Shown here: one piece after another, positions 8,771 through 17,912 of the stretch
Layout of the letters: each line of letters opens with the position of its first letter
How positions within the stretch are numbered: the first letter of the stretch is position 1
Source of the DNA: Qipengyuania gelatinilytica
Lineage (GTDB): Bacteria > Pseudomonadota > Alphaproteobacteria > Sphingomonadales > Sphingomonadaceae
Length of the DNA: 64,000 nucleotides
Reading direction: 5' to 3'
Assembly (NCBI RefSeq): GCF_019711315.1
Contig: NZ_CP081294.1
Span: forward strand, 2,294,001 to 2,358,000
Position numbers and translations under genes: made by a program
Notes under the pieces: generated by a model
Told to the model about the DNA's origin: nothing
Seen by the model: the letters and a program-made list of their open reading frames with translations, nothing else
Database searches by the model: none

Positions 8771-10144
8771 TCAGGCGATGACACCGAAAAGGTCGTGTTC
8801 GTCCGCGTCCTCGACCTTGACCGAAACGATTTCACCAGCGGCAAGGGTTTCGGGTACGTTGCGCAAATAGACCGCGCCGTCGATCTCCGGTGCGTCGGCC
8901 TGGCTGCGGCCGGTTGCGCCAATATCGCCGTCCTCGTCCGGCTCACCCACCTCATCGATGATGACCGGCATGGTCATGCCGACCTTGGCAGCGAGTTTCT
9001 CCGCGCTGATCCGCGCTGTCACTTCCATGATGCGCGCGTAGCGTTCTTCCTTCACGGCCTCGGGCACGTGATCGGGCAGGGCATTGGCCTGAGCGCCCTC
9101 GACGGGTTCGAAGCGGAACGCCCCGACACGGTCGAGCTGCGCTTCCTCGAGCCAGTCGAGCAGGTACTGGAAGTCTTCCTCGGTCTCTCCGGGGAAACCG
9201 ACGACGAAGCTGGAGCGGACCGCAATCTCGGGGCAGATCTCGCGCCAGCCCTTGAGCCGGTCGAGGACCTTGGCCTCGTTGGCGGGACGCTTCATCGCGC
9301 GCAAGACCTTGGGGCTGGCGTGCTGGAAGGGAATGTCGAGATAAGGCGTCAGCAGCCCCTCGGCCATGAGCGGGATGACCGCATCGACATGCGGGTAGGG
9401 GTAGACATAGTGCAGCCGCACCCACGGCGGGGTCCCGTTACCGATGTCCAGCTGGCCCAGTTCGCGGGCGAGATCGGTCATGTGGGCGCGGACCTCGTGG
9501 CCCTTCCACATCCGGCTCTCGTGGCGCGTGTCTACGCCATAGGCGCTCGTGTCCTGGCTGATGACGAGCAGTTCCCTGGTGCCCGCCGCAACCAGCTTTT
9601 CCGCTTCGCGCAGCACCGCATCGATCCGGCGGCTGGCAAGTTTTCCTCGTAGGTCGGGGATGATGCAGAAGGCGCAGGAGTGATTGCAGCCTTCGGAAAT
9701 CTTCAGGTAGCTGTAGTGACGCGGCGTCAGCTTCACGTCGGGCTGCGGGATAAGGTCGATATAGGGGCCCTGGCTGGGCGGGGCATGTTCGTGGACTGCC
9801 TCGACGACCTGTTCGTACTGGTGCGCACCGGTCACTGCGAGCACTTGCGGATGTGCCGCGCGGATAGCTTCGGCCTCGTCGCCCATGCATCCCGTCACGA
9901 TGACGCGGCCGTTCTCCGAAATGGCCTCGCCGATGGCGGCAAGGCTTTCTTCCTTTGCGCTGTCGAGGAAGCCGCAGGTGTTGACCAGCACCACGTCGGC
10001 GCCGGCATAATCGGGGCTCATCGCATAGCCGTCGGCGCGTAGGCGCGTGAGGATGCGCTCGCTATCGACCAGCGCCTTGGGGCAGCCGAGGGAAACCATG
10101 CCGACCTTCTTCTGGTCGGGGATCGGGGTGGTGGTGGTATTCAT
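8771..10144 (-). CDS. rimO: ribosomal protein S12 methylthiotransferase
   Basis: A 457-residue radical-SAM methylthiotransferase that modifies an aspartate of ribosomal protein S12. The UPF0004 domain carries C21, C57 and C86 (one [4Fe-4S] cluster), the radical-SAM motif is C153-x3-C157-x2-C160 (CNHSCAFC), and a TRAM-like domain forms the last 70 residues. [12 protein letters not shown] and IISDLRGK-like text (here [12 protein letters not shown]) separate RimO from MiaB. It appears monocistronic. The 246 bp between it and the CHASE2 gene contain no gene or clear terminator that I can see. Confidence 0.95.
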   Translation of the reverse strand: MNTTTTPIPDQKKVGMVSLGCPKALVDSERILTRLRADGYAMSPDYAGADVVLVNTCGFLDSAKEESLAAIGEAISENGRVIVTGCMGDEAEAIRAAHPQVLAVTGAHQYEQVVEAVHEHAPPSQGPYIDLIPQPDVKLTPRHYSYLKISEGCNHSCAFCIIPDLRGKLASRRIDAVLREAEKLVAAGTRELLVISQDTSAYGVDTRHESRMWKGHEVRAHMTDLARELGQLDIGNGTPPWVRLHYVYPYPHVDAVIPLMAEGLLTPYLDIPFQHASPKVLRAMKRPANEAKVLDRLKGWREICPEIAVRSSFVVGFPGETEEDFQYLLDWLEEAQLDRVGAFRFEPVEGAQANALPDHVPEAVKEERYARIMEVTARISAEKLAAKVGMTMPVIIDEVGEPDEDGDIGATGRSQADAPEIDGAVYLRNVPETLAAGEIVSVKVEDADEHDLFGVIA

Positions 10145-10235
10145 GCCAATGTCCGTGGATTTGCGCGCGCCCCTACACGCCTTCGCGCATTTGCGCTAGC
10201 ACAAGCGTGGGTCGGTTCTGGGAGGGAGAGATGAG

Positions 10236-10646
10236 ATGGATCTTCTGGACGTAAACTGGCTGGCCGTTGTCCTGGCAGCGCTGGCGGGCTTTGTCGTGGG
10301 CGGCATCTGGTACGGGCCGGTCATGGGCAAGAGCTGGATGGTGGCCGTCGGCAAGACCGAGGACGACCTGAAGGGCGTCAACCCGCTCAAGACTTACGGC
10401 CTGACCTTCCTGCTGGCACTGCTGGCAAGCTGGACCTTGGCGCATACCTTCGCGAGCTACGCCGTCGACCTCTCGGTAATGGTCAAGGTGCTGACCGCAG
10501 TCGGCGTCGCTGTGGGTTTCATTCTTCCTGCGCTCTGGACGAACTATCTTTTCCAGGATGCCAAGAAGCCGCTTTACTGGATCGACGGCGGCTACTGGCT
10601 GTTTTTCTATATCGCCATGGGACTGGTTCATGCGTTTCTTGCGTGA
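10236..10646 (+). CDS. DUF1761 family membrane protein
   Basis: A 136-residue protein with four predicted membrane helices, starting with WLAVVLAALAGFVVGGIWYG, the usual DUF1761 opening. A GGAGGG ribosome-binding site at 10221-10226 lies 9 nt before the ATG. No function is established for the family. It is divergent from rimO with 91 bp between the starts, so the two may share a promoter region. Nothing in the sequence suggests a partner. Confidence 0.8.
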   Translation: MDLLDVNWLAVVLAALAGFVVGGIWYGPVMGKSWMVAVGKTEDDLKGVNPLKTYGLTFLLALLASWTLAHTFASYAVDLSVMVKVLTAVGVAVGFILPALWTNYLFQDAKKPLYWIDGGYWLFFYIAMGLVHAFLA

Positions 10647-10670
10647 ATTGTGATCAGTGGCCGCGCTGAT

Positions 10671-10700
10671 TTGACCTGGCTGGACTAGAGTGCTTAGAGT
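10671..10700 (+). promoter_or_regulatory. sigma70-like promoter for the first small secreted protein
   Basis: TTGACC (10671-10676) and TAGAGT (10695-10700) are separated by 18 bp and lie 32 bp before the ATG at 10733. The same TTGACC/TAGAGT pair occurs upstream of clpX, which supports these as the local housekeeping hexamers. Confidence 0.45.
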
Positions 10701-10732
10701 TTTCGGCAAGTTTCAGCCAAAGGGGAAGAAAT

Positions 10733-11032
10733 ATGTCGAAAGCATTTTATTGCGCAGCTGTCGGATTGGTTCTGGCGGCGACCCCTGCCTCCGCAGGCGA
10801 CGACGAGAAGCCCCAGATGCTGCGCGCCAAGGACGCGCACCAGGCTGCATCGATGAAGCTGTCGGAAGAGAACAAGGATGCCCGGATCTGCGTGCGCCAG
10901 AAACAGCTCGGCAGCCGCGTCCGTTTCAACCGCATCTGCATGCAGCAGCATGAATGGAAGGCCTATCTCGTGTCGCTCGATGCGATGGATGACGAGTGGA
11001 ACAATGCTGCCAAGGGCGAACTGATCAAATAG
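10733..11032 (+). CDS. small secreted protein, tandem paralogue 1
   Basis: A 99-residue protein with a signal peptide (hydrophobic core FYCAAVGLVLAATP, cleavage after ASA). The mature part is charged and holds two cysteines in ARICVRQKQLGSRVRF...RIC followed by an EW pair. This C-x-x-x-x-x-x-GSR...R-x-C...EW layout resembles small sphingomonad periplasmic proteins usually annotated as hypothetical; the resemblance is from memory and unverified. The gene at 11118 is a clear paralogue that keeps the same block almost unchanged. A disulfide between the two cysteines is plausible in the periplasm. Function unknown. Confidence 0.75.
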   Translation: MSKAFYCAAVGLVLAATPASAGDDEKPQMLRAKDAHQAASMKLSEENKDARICVRQKQLGSRVRFNRICMQQHEWKAYLVSLDAMDDEWNNAAKGELIK

Positions 11033-11117
11033 CTGCCGTCCTTGCCCGCTCGGCCAGTTTGACCGGCAGGCACCTCTATGGCAGCCTTGGCAAGTTCCTG
11101 AAACAAGGAGACCTGCG

Positions 11118-11453
11118 ATGCTTAAACTTGGTTTTTCTGCGGCGCTTGCCGTGTCGTTCCTGGCCGTTCCCGCATTTGCCGGCGATGACGAAGGTGACGA
11201 TGAACCGCAGTATGTCTACGCCAAGGACGCGCATCGTGCCGCCAAGCTGAAGCTTTCGGACGAGAACAAGGACGCGCGTATTTGCGTGCGGCAGAAGCAG
11301 CTTGGCAGCCGCGTTCGCTTCCAGCGCATCTGCATGCCGCAGGAAGAATGGATCGCCTATGTCGCTTCCCTCGAGGACATGAACCGCGAGTGGAACAACG
11401 CAGGCAAGGGCCTGCCGCCCGAAACCGATTTCGTCGGACCGGCAGGGCCCTAA
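11118..11453 (+). CDS. small secreted protein, tandem paralogue 2
   Basis: A 111-residue secreted protein with signal peptide (LKLGFSAALAVSFLAVPAFA). It shares ENKDARICVRQKQLGSRVRF with the product of 10733, then RICM and an EW pair, and differs mainly in an acidic N-terminal insert (GDDEGDDEP) and a C-terminal extension. AAGGAG precedes the ATG. The duplicated unit seems to include the leader, since both genes have TTTGACC and GGCAAGTT-C upstream in the same order. Cysteine spacing is identical in both. The function of the pair is unknown. Confidence 0.75.
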   Translation: MLKLGFSAALAVSFLAVPAFAGDDEGDDEPQYVYAKDAHRAAKLKLSDENKDARICVRQKQLGSRVRFQRICMPQEEWIAYVASLEDMNREWNNAGKGLPPETDFVGPAGP

Positions 11454-11487
11454 CCGTAGCTGGTGCCAAGCGGCACGGGAACGCGTC

Positions 11488-12600
11488 TTAGGTGGAGCGG
11501 TTCTCGTGCCCGTCGCCCTTGGTCTCTCCATTGGGCGTAGCGACGATCTCCACGATGATGTCGCCCTTCTGCAGGTTCTGGCATTCTTCTTCCCAGAAAC
11601 CGATCGCGCGGCCGCCGCGATAGATGCGCAGGCCCCGACCGCCGCTGTGCAGGTCGCTGATCGCACAGCCGCATTCGTCCTTGGTTACCTCGCGTTCGAC
11701 CAGCTGCACGCGGCCCGAAACGCTGGCGAGATCGGCGAGATAATCGGCGATATGTTCGCCCTTCGCGCTGCCTGCCAGCAGCAGGCCGGTAAAGCGTACC
11801 GGGTTGATGACATTGTTCGCACCCGCCTGCCTGGCGAGGGATTCGTTGTCGTCCGCGCGCACGACGACGCTGATCGGGACATTGGGCGCGAGCGCGCGGA
11901 CAGTCAGGGTAATCAGGATGGTCGTGTCGTCGCGGCCTGCCGAAATCAGCACGTTCTGCGCTTCGCCAATCCGCACCGCCTTCAGTGTCTCGTCGCGCGT
12001 GGCATCCGCGGCCATGACATTGCAGCCGAGCGATTCGGCGGCCAGCAAACGCTCCTCGCTGGGGTCGATGACCACGATGCAGCTGGGGTCGGTGCCGCGC
12101 TCGATGAGCTCGGCCACCGCTTCGGAACCCGAAACCCCGTAACCGAGCACCACGATGTGGTTGGATAGCTTTTCCTGGATGCGGGCCATGCGGAATTTTT
12201 CCCAGCTGCGTTTGATGATGAAATTATACGCCGTGCCGACGAAGATGAAGAACACGGCGAAGCGAATGGGCGTGACGATGACGGCTTCCACCAGGCGAGC
12301 GCGGTCCGAAATCGGCGCAATATCGCCGAAGCCGGTGGTGGTGATGGAAATCATCGTGAAGTAAATCACGTCGAGGAAGCTGACCTCGCCATCGAGGTTG
12401 TCGACCAGCCCTTCGCGGTCCCACCAGTGGATCATCACGACGATACTGATGAGGAAGAGCGCGGCCCCGAGACGAATGCCGAGGTCCCCCCAGACGGGAA
12501 TCTTTGTCGCGCGACGCAGCGGCTGGAAACGCGGCCCGCGATATACGCGTCCACTCCCGCCACCCGCAGTAATCTGGTCGAGTTGCTTTTTCTCGCTCAT
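11488..12600 (-). CDS. two-TM potassium channel with RCK (TrkA-N/TrkA-C) domains
   Basis: A 370-residue ion channel: TM1 about 41-58, selectivity filter TTTGFGD at 87-93, TM2 about 105-127, then a Rossmann RCK domain (LGYGVSGSE at 152-160) and a TrkA-C-like C-terminus. The filter is the potassium signature with F in place of Y. Such MthK-like channels pass K+ and are gated by ligands bound to the cytoplasmic RCK ring. The gene follows surE by 43 bp on the same strand and may be co-transcribed with serS-surE. The N-terminal 35 residues are cytoplasmic and basic. Confidence 0.9.
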   Translation of the reverse strand: MSEKKQLDQITAGGGSGRVYRGPRFQPLRRATKIPVWGDLGIRLGAALFLISIVVMIHWWDREGLVDNLDGEVSFLDVIYFTMISITTTGFGDIAPISDRARLVEAVIVTPIRFAVFFIFVGTAYNFIIKRSWEKFRMARIQEKLSNHIVVLGYGVSGSEAVAELIERGTDPSCIVVIDPSEERLLAAESLGCNVMAADATRDETLKAVRIGEAQNVLISAGRDDTTILITLTVRALAPNVPISVVVRADDNESLARQAGANNVINPVRFTGLLLAGSAKGEHIADYLADLASVSGRVQLVEREVTKDECGCAISDLHSGGRGLRIYRGGRAIGFWEEECQNLQKGDIIVEIVATPNGETKGDGHENRST

Positions 12601-12643
12601 TCGCCCCTCAGTTGGGCGAGGGCGCCTGTGCGGTCAAGCACCT

Positions 12644-13408
12644 TCAATCGCTGTAACGCTCGCCGAGCGCCTGTAGCGACGCATGGTGGGTAAGGTCGAG
12701 CTGCAGCGGAGTGACCGAAACGTAACCGTCTGCAATCGCTTCGAGATCGGTGCCGTGATCGGGCGTGTGCTCGATCGCCTGCAGGCCGAACCAGTAATAT
12801 TTGAACCCCCTCGGGTCGCGGCCCTCGACCACCGTGCCGCGTGAATAGTCGTGGAAGCCCTGTGCCACGGCGCGGATGCCCTTTACCTCGTCCGGCGCAC
12901 GTGGCGGGAAGTTGACATTGACCAGCGTGCGGTCGGGCAGCGGCGTTTCGAGCAGCGGGCCGAGGACCTTTGCTCCCCACGCTTCGGCAGCGGCGAAGGA
13001 CATGTCGTGGCCCGCATCGTCGCGGCCGATTACCTGGCTCATCGCGATGGAGCGGATACCCGCCAGCGCTCCCTCGATGGCGGCGGAAACGGTGCCCGAA
13101 TAGGTGATGTCGTCGCCGAGGTTGGCGCCGCGATTGACGCCCGACAGGATAAGGTCGGGCGCGCCGTCCATCACTTGCCTCAGGCCCATGGTGACCGAAT
13201 CCGTCGGCGTGCCGGTGACCGAGTAGCGGCGCTCGCCATGCTTCCTCAGGCGAACCGGCTTGGTGAGCGTGAGCGCATGACCCATGCCCGACTGTTCCTC
13301 GTCGGGCGCGCAGATCCAGATGTCGTCCGAGAACTGCCGCGCGATCGCCTCCAGCACCTCGAGGCCGGGGGCAAGGATGCCGTCGTCATTGGTCAGGAGG
13401 ATTTTCAC
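12644..13408 (-). CDS. surE: 5'/3'-nucleotidase SurE
   Basis: A 254-residue survival protein that removes phosphate from nucleoside 5'/3'-monophosphates. Metal site residues are D8-D9 (LTNDDGI), S40 (EEQSGMGHA) and N92 ([12 protein letters not shown]). The start is GTG at 13408, overlapping the serS TGA (GTGA); the frame runs open far upstream through serS, but nothing there resembles SurE. The serS-surE order is common in alphaproteobacteria, where pcm often follows. Here a K+ channel gene follows instead. Confidence 0.95.
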   Translation of the reverse strand: MKILLTNDDGILAPGLEVLEAIARQFSDDIWICAPDEEQSGMGHALTLTKPVRLRKHGERRYSVTGTPTDSVTMGLRQVMDGAPDLILSGVNRGANLGDDITYSGTVSAAIEGALAGIRSIAMSQVIGRDDAGHDMSFAAAEAWGAKVLGPLLETPLPDRTLVNVNFPPRAPDEVKGIRAVAQGFHDYSRGTVVEGRDPRGFKYYWFGLQAIEHTPDHGTDLEAIADGYVSVTPLQLDLTHHASLQALGERYSD

Positions 13409-14685
13409 GTTTGCGGCTCCAGCCTGGTTACGCCGCCCATATAGGGGGCGAGGACATCGGGCACGGTCACGCTGCCGTCTTCTTCCTGATAATTCTCCAT
13501 CACCGCCACGAGCGTACGGCCTACCGCGAGCCCGGAGCCGTTGAGCGTGTGGACGAAGCGCGTCTTCTTCTCGCCTTCGGGCTTGTAGCGGGTGTTCATG
13601 CGGCGAGCCTGGAATTCGCCGGTGTTCGAGCAGGAGGAAATCTCGCGATAGGCACCCTGTCCGGGCAGCCAGACCTCGAGATCGTAGGTCTTGCGCGCGC
13701 CGAAGCCCATGTCGCCGACGCATAGCAGCACCTTGCGATAGGGCAGGTCCAGTGCCTGCAGGATACTCTCGGCACAGCCGGTCATGCGCTCGTGCTCTGC
13801 CTCGCTGTCCTCCGGGCGGCAGATGCTGACGAGTTCGACCTTTTCGAACTGGTGCTGGCGGATGAAGCCGCGCGTGTCGCGTCCTGCCGAGCCTGCCTCG
13901 CTGCGGAAGCAGAGCGTGTGCGCGGTGAGACGGATGGGCTGAGTGGGTTCGTCGATGATCTGCCCTGCAACCGACGCGGTCAGTGGGACTTCCGATGTCG
14001 GGATCAGCCAGCGGCCATCGGTGGTCTGGAAGCTGTCCTCGGCGAACTTCGGCAGCTTGTCTGTGCCGTACATGGCATTGTCGTTCACCAGCACCGGCGG
14101 ATTGCATTCGGTATAGCCGTTTTCGCGGGTCTGCTGGTCGAGCATGAACTGGGCGAGGGCGCGGTGTAGGCGCGCCATGTCGCCGCGCAGGAAAGTGAAG
14201 CGCGCACCCGACAGCGCCGCGCCGGTTTCGAAATCCATCCCCAGCGCCAGGCCGATATCGGCGTGTTCCTTGGGCTCGAAGGCGAAGTCGCGCTTTTCGC
14301 CCCACACGGCCACTTCGACATTGTCCTCCTCGTCCGCACCATCGGGTACATCGTCTGCCGGAATGTTGGGCAGGCGGGCGAGCAGGTCGTTGAGCTGCGC
14401 AGCGGCAGCGGTTTCGGCCTCTTCCCACTGGGGCATGCTCGCCTTGATCTCGGCGACTTCCGCCTTGAGCGCCTCGGCCTTGTCCTTGTCGCCCTGGCCC
14501 ATGGCCTGTCCGATCGCCTTGGAGGCCTCGTTGCGGCGGCTCTGCGCTTCCTGGACGCGGGTCTGCGCCTCGCGCTTCTTGGCGTCGAGTGCCACGATCT
14601 GGTCGGCAACGGGCTCGCCGCCGCGCCGCGTCATAGCGGCATCGAAGGCTTCGGGATTGGCTCTGATGAAAGCGATATCGTGCAT
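13405..14685 (-). CDS. serS: serine--tRNA ligase
   Basis: A 426-residue class II aminoacyl-tRNA synthetase. The N-terminal long coiled-coil arm (about 30-110, rich in K/E/A) contacts tRNA-Ser. The catalytic core shows TSEVPLT, motif 2 in [33 protein letters not shown] and motif 3 near [14 protein letters not shown]. All are in the normal order and at usual length. It is first in a serS-surE operon and leaves 100 bp to the TonB-receptor terminator. Nothing unusual was noted. Confidence 0.97.
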   Translation of the reverse strand: MHDIAFIRANPEAFDAAMTRRGGEPVADQIVALDAKKREAQTRVQEAQSRRNEASKAIGQAMGQGDKDKAEALKAEVAEIKASMPQWEEAETAAAAQLNDLLARLPNIPADDVPDGADEEDNVEVAVWGEKRDFAFEPKEHADIGLALGMDFETGAALSGARFTFLRGDMARLHRALAQFMLDQQTRENGYTECNPPVLVNDNAMYGTDKLPKFAEDSFQTTDGRWLIPTSEVPLTASVAGQIIDEPTQPIRLTAHTLCFRSEAGSAGRDTRGFIRQHQFEKVELVSICRPEDSEAEHERMTGCAESILQALDLPYRKVLLCVGDMGFGARKTYDLEVWLPGQGAYREISSCSNTGEFQARRMNTRYKPEGEKKTRFVHTLNGSGLAVGRTLVAVMENYQEEDGSVTVPDVLAPYMGGVTRLEPQT

Positions 14686-14724
14686 GGGCCGCGCTATGCC
14701 GATTGTGCGGGCGCTTTTCCAGTC

Positions 14725-14765
14725 AAGAAAAAGGGCGGCGAAGCGGGTGTACCGCTTGCCGCCCT
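14725..14765 (-). terminator. intrinsic terminator of the TonB-dependent receptor gene
   Basis: On the minus strand GGGCGGC-A-AGCGG pairs with CCGCT-T-CGCCGCCC-type sequence around a short loop and is followed by TTTTTCTT. It lies about 20 bp after the receptor stop at 14786. Confidence 0.8.
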
Positions 14766-14785
14766 AGTCTTGGATGAGGCCAGCC

Positions 14786-17122
14786 TCAGTAGTTGAAGGT
14801 CACCGTCGCGAAGACCTGACGCGGATTGCCGTAGAAGGCGGTCAGCGTGCCTTCGGGGCCAAGCGTCGGGATCGGGAAGCCATTGGCCCCGTTGACGATC
14901 TCGCCGGTCACCGGATCGGTCGCGACGAAGGTGTAGCCGCTCGTCTTGTATTCCTTGTCGAGCAGGTTCTTGCCGTAGATGCCGAGGCTCCAGTTGCCCG
15001 AAGGCGCGGTGTAGACCGCGCTGGCATCGAGCAGGCCGTAACCGTCCTGGTCGAGATAGGGGTTGGGGATCTCGAACTGGCTCGTCTTGCTCCGGTAGGA
15101 GAAGGTCGTGCCGAAATAGAGATCGCCTTCGCCGAGCATGGTTTCGTAGCTGGCGGTGATGCTGCCGGTGAATTCGGGTGTGTTCTGCACCACGCGGAAG
15201 TCGGCGACATCGGTAGGCGTATTGCCGATATTCGTGATGTATTCGTCGTAGTCCGCGTCGATATAGCCGAGCGAACCGGACAGGTTGAACCCGCCGCTCA
15301 AGTTGGTGCGTGCTTCCAGCTCCAGCCCCTTGAAGGTCGCCTTACCCGCATTGGACACGACACCGCAGAAGGTGGGCAGTCCGGCCACCGTGCAGGCTAC
15401 CGAACCCGGGATCTGCACATCGGTGTAATCGGCATAGAAGGCCGCAGCCGCGATGCTCAGCAGACCCAGGTCGCCTTTGTAGCCGACTTCGTAGCTGTCG
15501 ACCTCTTCGGGTGCGAAGCTCAGGAACGATGCAACCTCGGCATCGGTCGGCGCGCCCGGAATGGCTGCCGGAGCGTTCGCACCGACACCGCGCGGGTCGA
15601 AACCGCCACCCTTGAAGCCCTTGGAATAGCTTGCGTAGATGTTGTGGTCCGGCGTCGGCATGTAGCTGATCGAAGCGCGCGGGGTGAACTTCTTGAACTC
15701 GCGGCTGCCGTTGAAATCGGTGCTGGGGGCGCCGAAGGGCACGCCCGCGCCGCCGAAGATCGGCGAACCGCCGCCGAGGTAGTTCTGGCGCAGGATGTCC
15801 GCGCTACGCTCGTCCCAGGTGTAGCGACCGCCCACCGACAGGCTGAACTGTTCGGTCAGGTCGAAGGTGAAGTCACCGAAGACGGCATAGGTCTGGGTGT
15901 CGACATCGGCCCGCGTGAAAGCGGTCAGGCCGGGGAAGGTCGTGAAGATGCGAACGTCGAACAGCGTGTCGGCCTTGGCATCGAGGTAATAGAAGCCGAC
16001 GAGGCCCGTCAGCGCGCCGCCATCGTCCCACAGCAGCTGCACTTCCTGGCTCAGCTGTTCGTTGAGATAGGCACCGGGCACGTCGAGATCGACGGCGGGA
16101 AGCGCGTCGAAATCGATCGGCGTATAGCTGTCATCCTTGCGCCATGCCGAGATCGAGCGCAGCGTAAGGGCTTCACCCAGTTCCAGTTCGGCATGCATCG
16201 AGACGCCATAGCTTTCGACGTCCTGTTCCGGATCGTTCAGGGCGCCGCGCGTGTCGTAGACGTTGTCGAGCACCGGGGCGCCCGACGAAAGGCCGGGGAT
16301 GAGGCGGTGGCCGCCGCGCGGATTGCTCTTGTCGCGGGTGTAGTCGCCCTGGATACGGATGAAGCCGGGCTCGTCATAGCCGCCGACTTCAAGGCTCAGG
16401 CGGCCGGCCCAGATGTCCTTGTTGTAGTTTTCGAGACCCGTGGTGAGGTTGTCACCGAAACCGCCTCGCGAAAGGCGAGCCAGCGAACCGCCGATACGCG
16501 CCTGATCGCCCAGCGGTGTCGATGCGGTGATCACGCCTTCGGCCTGGTCATAGGTGCCGTAGGTGGCGCGGGCGCTGATCGCGGTCTCGAGGGGCAGGCG
16601 CTTCGTCACATATTTGACTGCGCCGCCGATCGTGTTGCGGCCGTAGAGCGTACCCTGCGGACCGCGCAGGACTTCGATCCGCTCGACGTCGTAGATGTCA
16701 AGCACCGCCGCTTGCGGACGGTTGAGGTAGACGTCGTCGAGATAGATGCCGACGCCCTGTTCGAAGCCCGATACCGGGTCCTGCTGGCCGATGCCGCGGA
16801 TGAAGGCCGACAGGGTCGAATTGGTCGCGCGGCTCGCTTCGAGCGTCACGTTCGGCACCGACTGGGCGATGTCGGTGATATCGAGCGCGCCACGCTGGGC
16901 CAGCTCTTCACCGCTGATCGCGGTAACGGCGATCGGAACGTCGACGAGGCGTTCTTCCCTGCGCCGCGCGGTCACGACGATAACGTCACTTTCGTCCGTC
17001 TCGACCACGGTCGTATCCGTCTCGGTGACATCTTCCGATTGCGCGGCAGCCGGAGTGGCGAATGCCAGGGTGGCGGTGCCTGCCAGCAGGATGGCGGACA
17101 GGTGGCGTCGTTCGAATTGCAT
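14786..17122 (-). CDS. TonB-dependent outer-membrane receptor
   Basis: A 778-residue receptor with signal peptide (cut near PAAAQ), a TonB-box-like stretch (ESDVIVVTARRREE, about 43-56), a plug domain (VPIAVTAISGEELAQRG, IRGIGQQDP, VERIEVLRGPQGTLYGRN near 160) and a 22-strand barrel ending in an aromatic VTFNY. It belongs to the large sphingomonad family resembling ferric or carbohydrate/aromatic importers; the substrate cannot be told. A TetR gene reads divergently, and a 14-bp palindrome sits between the two, so local TetR control is likely. Confidence 0.92.
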   Translation of the reverse strand: MQFERRHLSAILLAGTATLAFATPAAAQSEDVTETDTTVVETDESDVIVVTARRREERLVDVPIAVTAISGEELAQRGALDITDIAQSVPNVTLEASRATNSTLSAFIRGIGQQDPVSGFEQGVGIYLDDVYLNRPQAAVLDIYDVERIEVLRGPQGTLYGRNTIGGAVKYVTKRLPLETAISARATYGTYDQAEGVITASTPLGDQARIGGSLARLSRGGFGDNLTTGLENYNKDIWAGRLSLEVGGYDEPGFIRIQGDYTRDKSNPRGGHRLIPGLSSGAPVLDNVYDTRGALNDPEQDVESYGVSMHAELELGEALTLRSISAWRKDDSYTPIDFDALPAVDLDVPGAYLNEQLSQEVQLLWDDGGALTGLVGFYYLDAKADTLFDVRIFTTFPGLTAFTRADVDTQTYAVFGDFTFDLTEQFSLSVGGRYTWDERSADILRQNYLGGGSPIFGGAGVPFGAPSTDFNGSREFKKFTPRASISYMPTPDHNIYASYSKGFKGGGFDPRGVGANAPAAIPGAPTDAEVASFLSFAPEEVDSYEVGYKGDLGLLSIAAAAFYADYTDVQIPGSVACTVAGLPTFCGVVSNAGKATFKGLELEARTNLSGGFNLSGSLGYIDADYDEYITNIGNTPTDVADFRVVQNTPEFTGSITASYETMLGEGDLYFGTTFSYRSKTSQFEIPNPYLDQDGYGLLDASAVYTAPSGNWSLGIYGKNLLDKEYKTSGYTFVATDPVTGEIVNGANGFPIPTLGPEGTLTAFYGNPRQVFATVTFNY

Positions 17123-17182
17123 GTGATTTTCCCTCCCGGATTATCTCTCGCCACCCCCAATATTGAAAACTGAACCACCTTT

Positions 17183-17196
17183 CAAGTTTGAACTTG
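17183..17196. promoter_or_regulatory. perfect 14-bp palindrome between TonB receptor and TetR (candidate operator)
   Basis: CAAGTT-TG-AACTTG is a perfect inverted repeat in the 120-bp divergent region. It overlaps a second dyad TTCAA-GT-TTGAA at 17181-17192. Position and symmetry suit a dimeric TetR binding site controlling both directions. Confidence 0.5.
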
Positions 17197-17245
17197 CAAT
17201 TAGCCACCGTGATCGATTAGCCAAGGCCGAGAGAGGGGAACGGTT

Positions 17246-17857
17246 ATCGCTGCACAGCCGCCTGCTGCCGCTAAGGCACCGCGTACCGAACGGGGACGCA
17301 AGACGCTGCGCAAGTTGCTCGATGCGGCGGCTGGCGAGTTCGGCGATCACGGCTTCCACGAGGCATCGATCAGTTCGATAACGCGGCGGGCCGGCGTGGC
17401 CCTGGGAAGTTTCTACACCTATTTCGACAGCAAGGACGCGATCTTCCGCGCGCTGGTCCAGGACATGAGCGAGGCGGTAAAGGTTGCCGCGCGCGAGGCG
17501 ATCGTGCCTGACATGCAGCCGCTCGAAATCGAGCGTGCAGCGTTGCAGGCCTTCCTCGAGTTCGCGGGCGAACATAAGGAAGTCTACCGGATCATCGACG
17601 AGGCGGAATTCGTCGATCCGCAAAGTTATCGCGACCATTATGAAACCGTGGCTGCACGCATTCGCGAGCGTCTCGAGACGGGAGGCGCAAAGGGCGAATT
17701 GCGCCACGGTCTCGGCGAGATCGAGGCCTGGGCACTGATGGGAATGAACGTCTTCCTCGGCCTTCGTTATGCCATCTGGCGCGAGGAGGGCGATCCCGAC
17801 AGCGAGGGTGTCGCCCGTGCTGCGAATGCGATGCTCGCCAAGGGTGTCGCGCGGTAG
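17246..17857 (+). CDS. TetR family transcriptional regulator (start codon unclear, possible ATC)
   Basis: The recognisable TetR N-terminal HTH runs from GRKTLRKLLDAAAGEFG through ISSITRRAGVALGSFYTYF, and a C-terminal ligand/dimer domain follows. The frame is open from 17213, yet the only ATG/GTG/TTG near the start is TTG 17315, which would remove half of HTH helix 1 and has no ribosome-binding site. GAGAGGGGA at 17231-17239 is a strong Shine-Dalgarno, and the codon at normal distance is ATC 17246 (then GCT GCA). I list that as the likely start, giving about 203 residues. It probably regulates itself and the divergent receptor. The conservative alternative is 17315-17857 (180 residues). Confidence 0.8.
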   Translation: MAAQPPAAAKAPRTERGRKTLRKLLDAAAGEFGDHGFHEASISSITRRAGVALGSFYTYFDSKDAIFRALVQDMSEAVKVAAREAIVPDMQPLEIERAALQAFLEFAGEHKEVYRIIDEAEFVDPQSYRDHYETVAARIRERLETGGAKGELRHGLGEIEAWALMGMNVFLGLRYAIWREEGDPDSEGVARAANAMLAKGVAR

Positions 17858-17865
17858 CCGATCAC

Positions 17866-17890
17866 GGAACGGATGAAGCTCCTGGCCGTT
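17866..17890 (+). promoter_or_regulatory. EcfG-type (general stress response) promoter
   Basis: GGAAC (17866-17870), 16-bp spacer, CGTT (17887-17890): a perfect match to the alphaproteobacterial EcfG consensus GGAAC-N16/17-CGTT. It lies 22 bp upstream of the ATG at 17913 and begins 8 bp after the TetR stop. Confidence 0.7.
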
Positions 17891-17912
17891 GTTAGGGCAA
17901 AGGAGATTTCAT

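Noticed and set aside
12644..14428. Extended 594-codon frame for surE
   Set aside because: The extra residues read through serS; SurE similarity begins at GTG 13408, which overlaps the serS stop.
14774..17173. 799-codon open frame on the plus strand opposite the TonB receptor
   Set aside because: A shadow of the receptor gene: high-GC codon bias leaves the antisense frame open. It lacks any domain and runs through the terminator.
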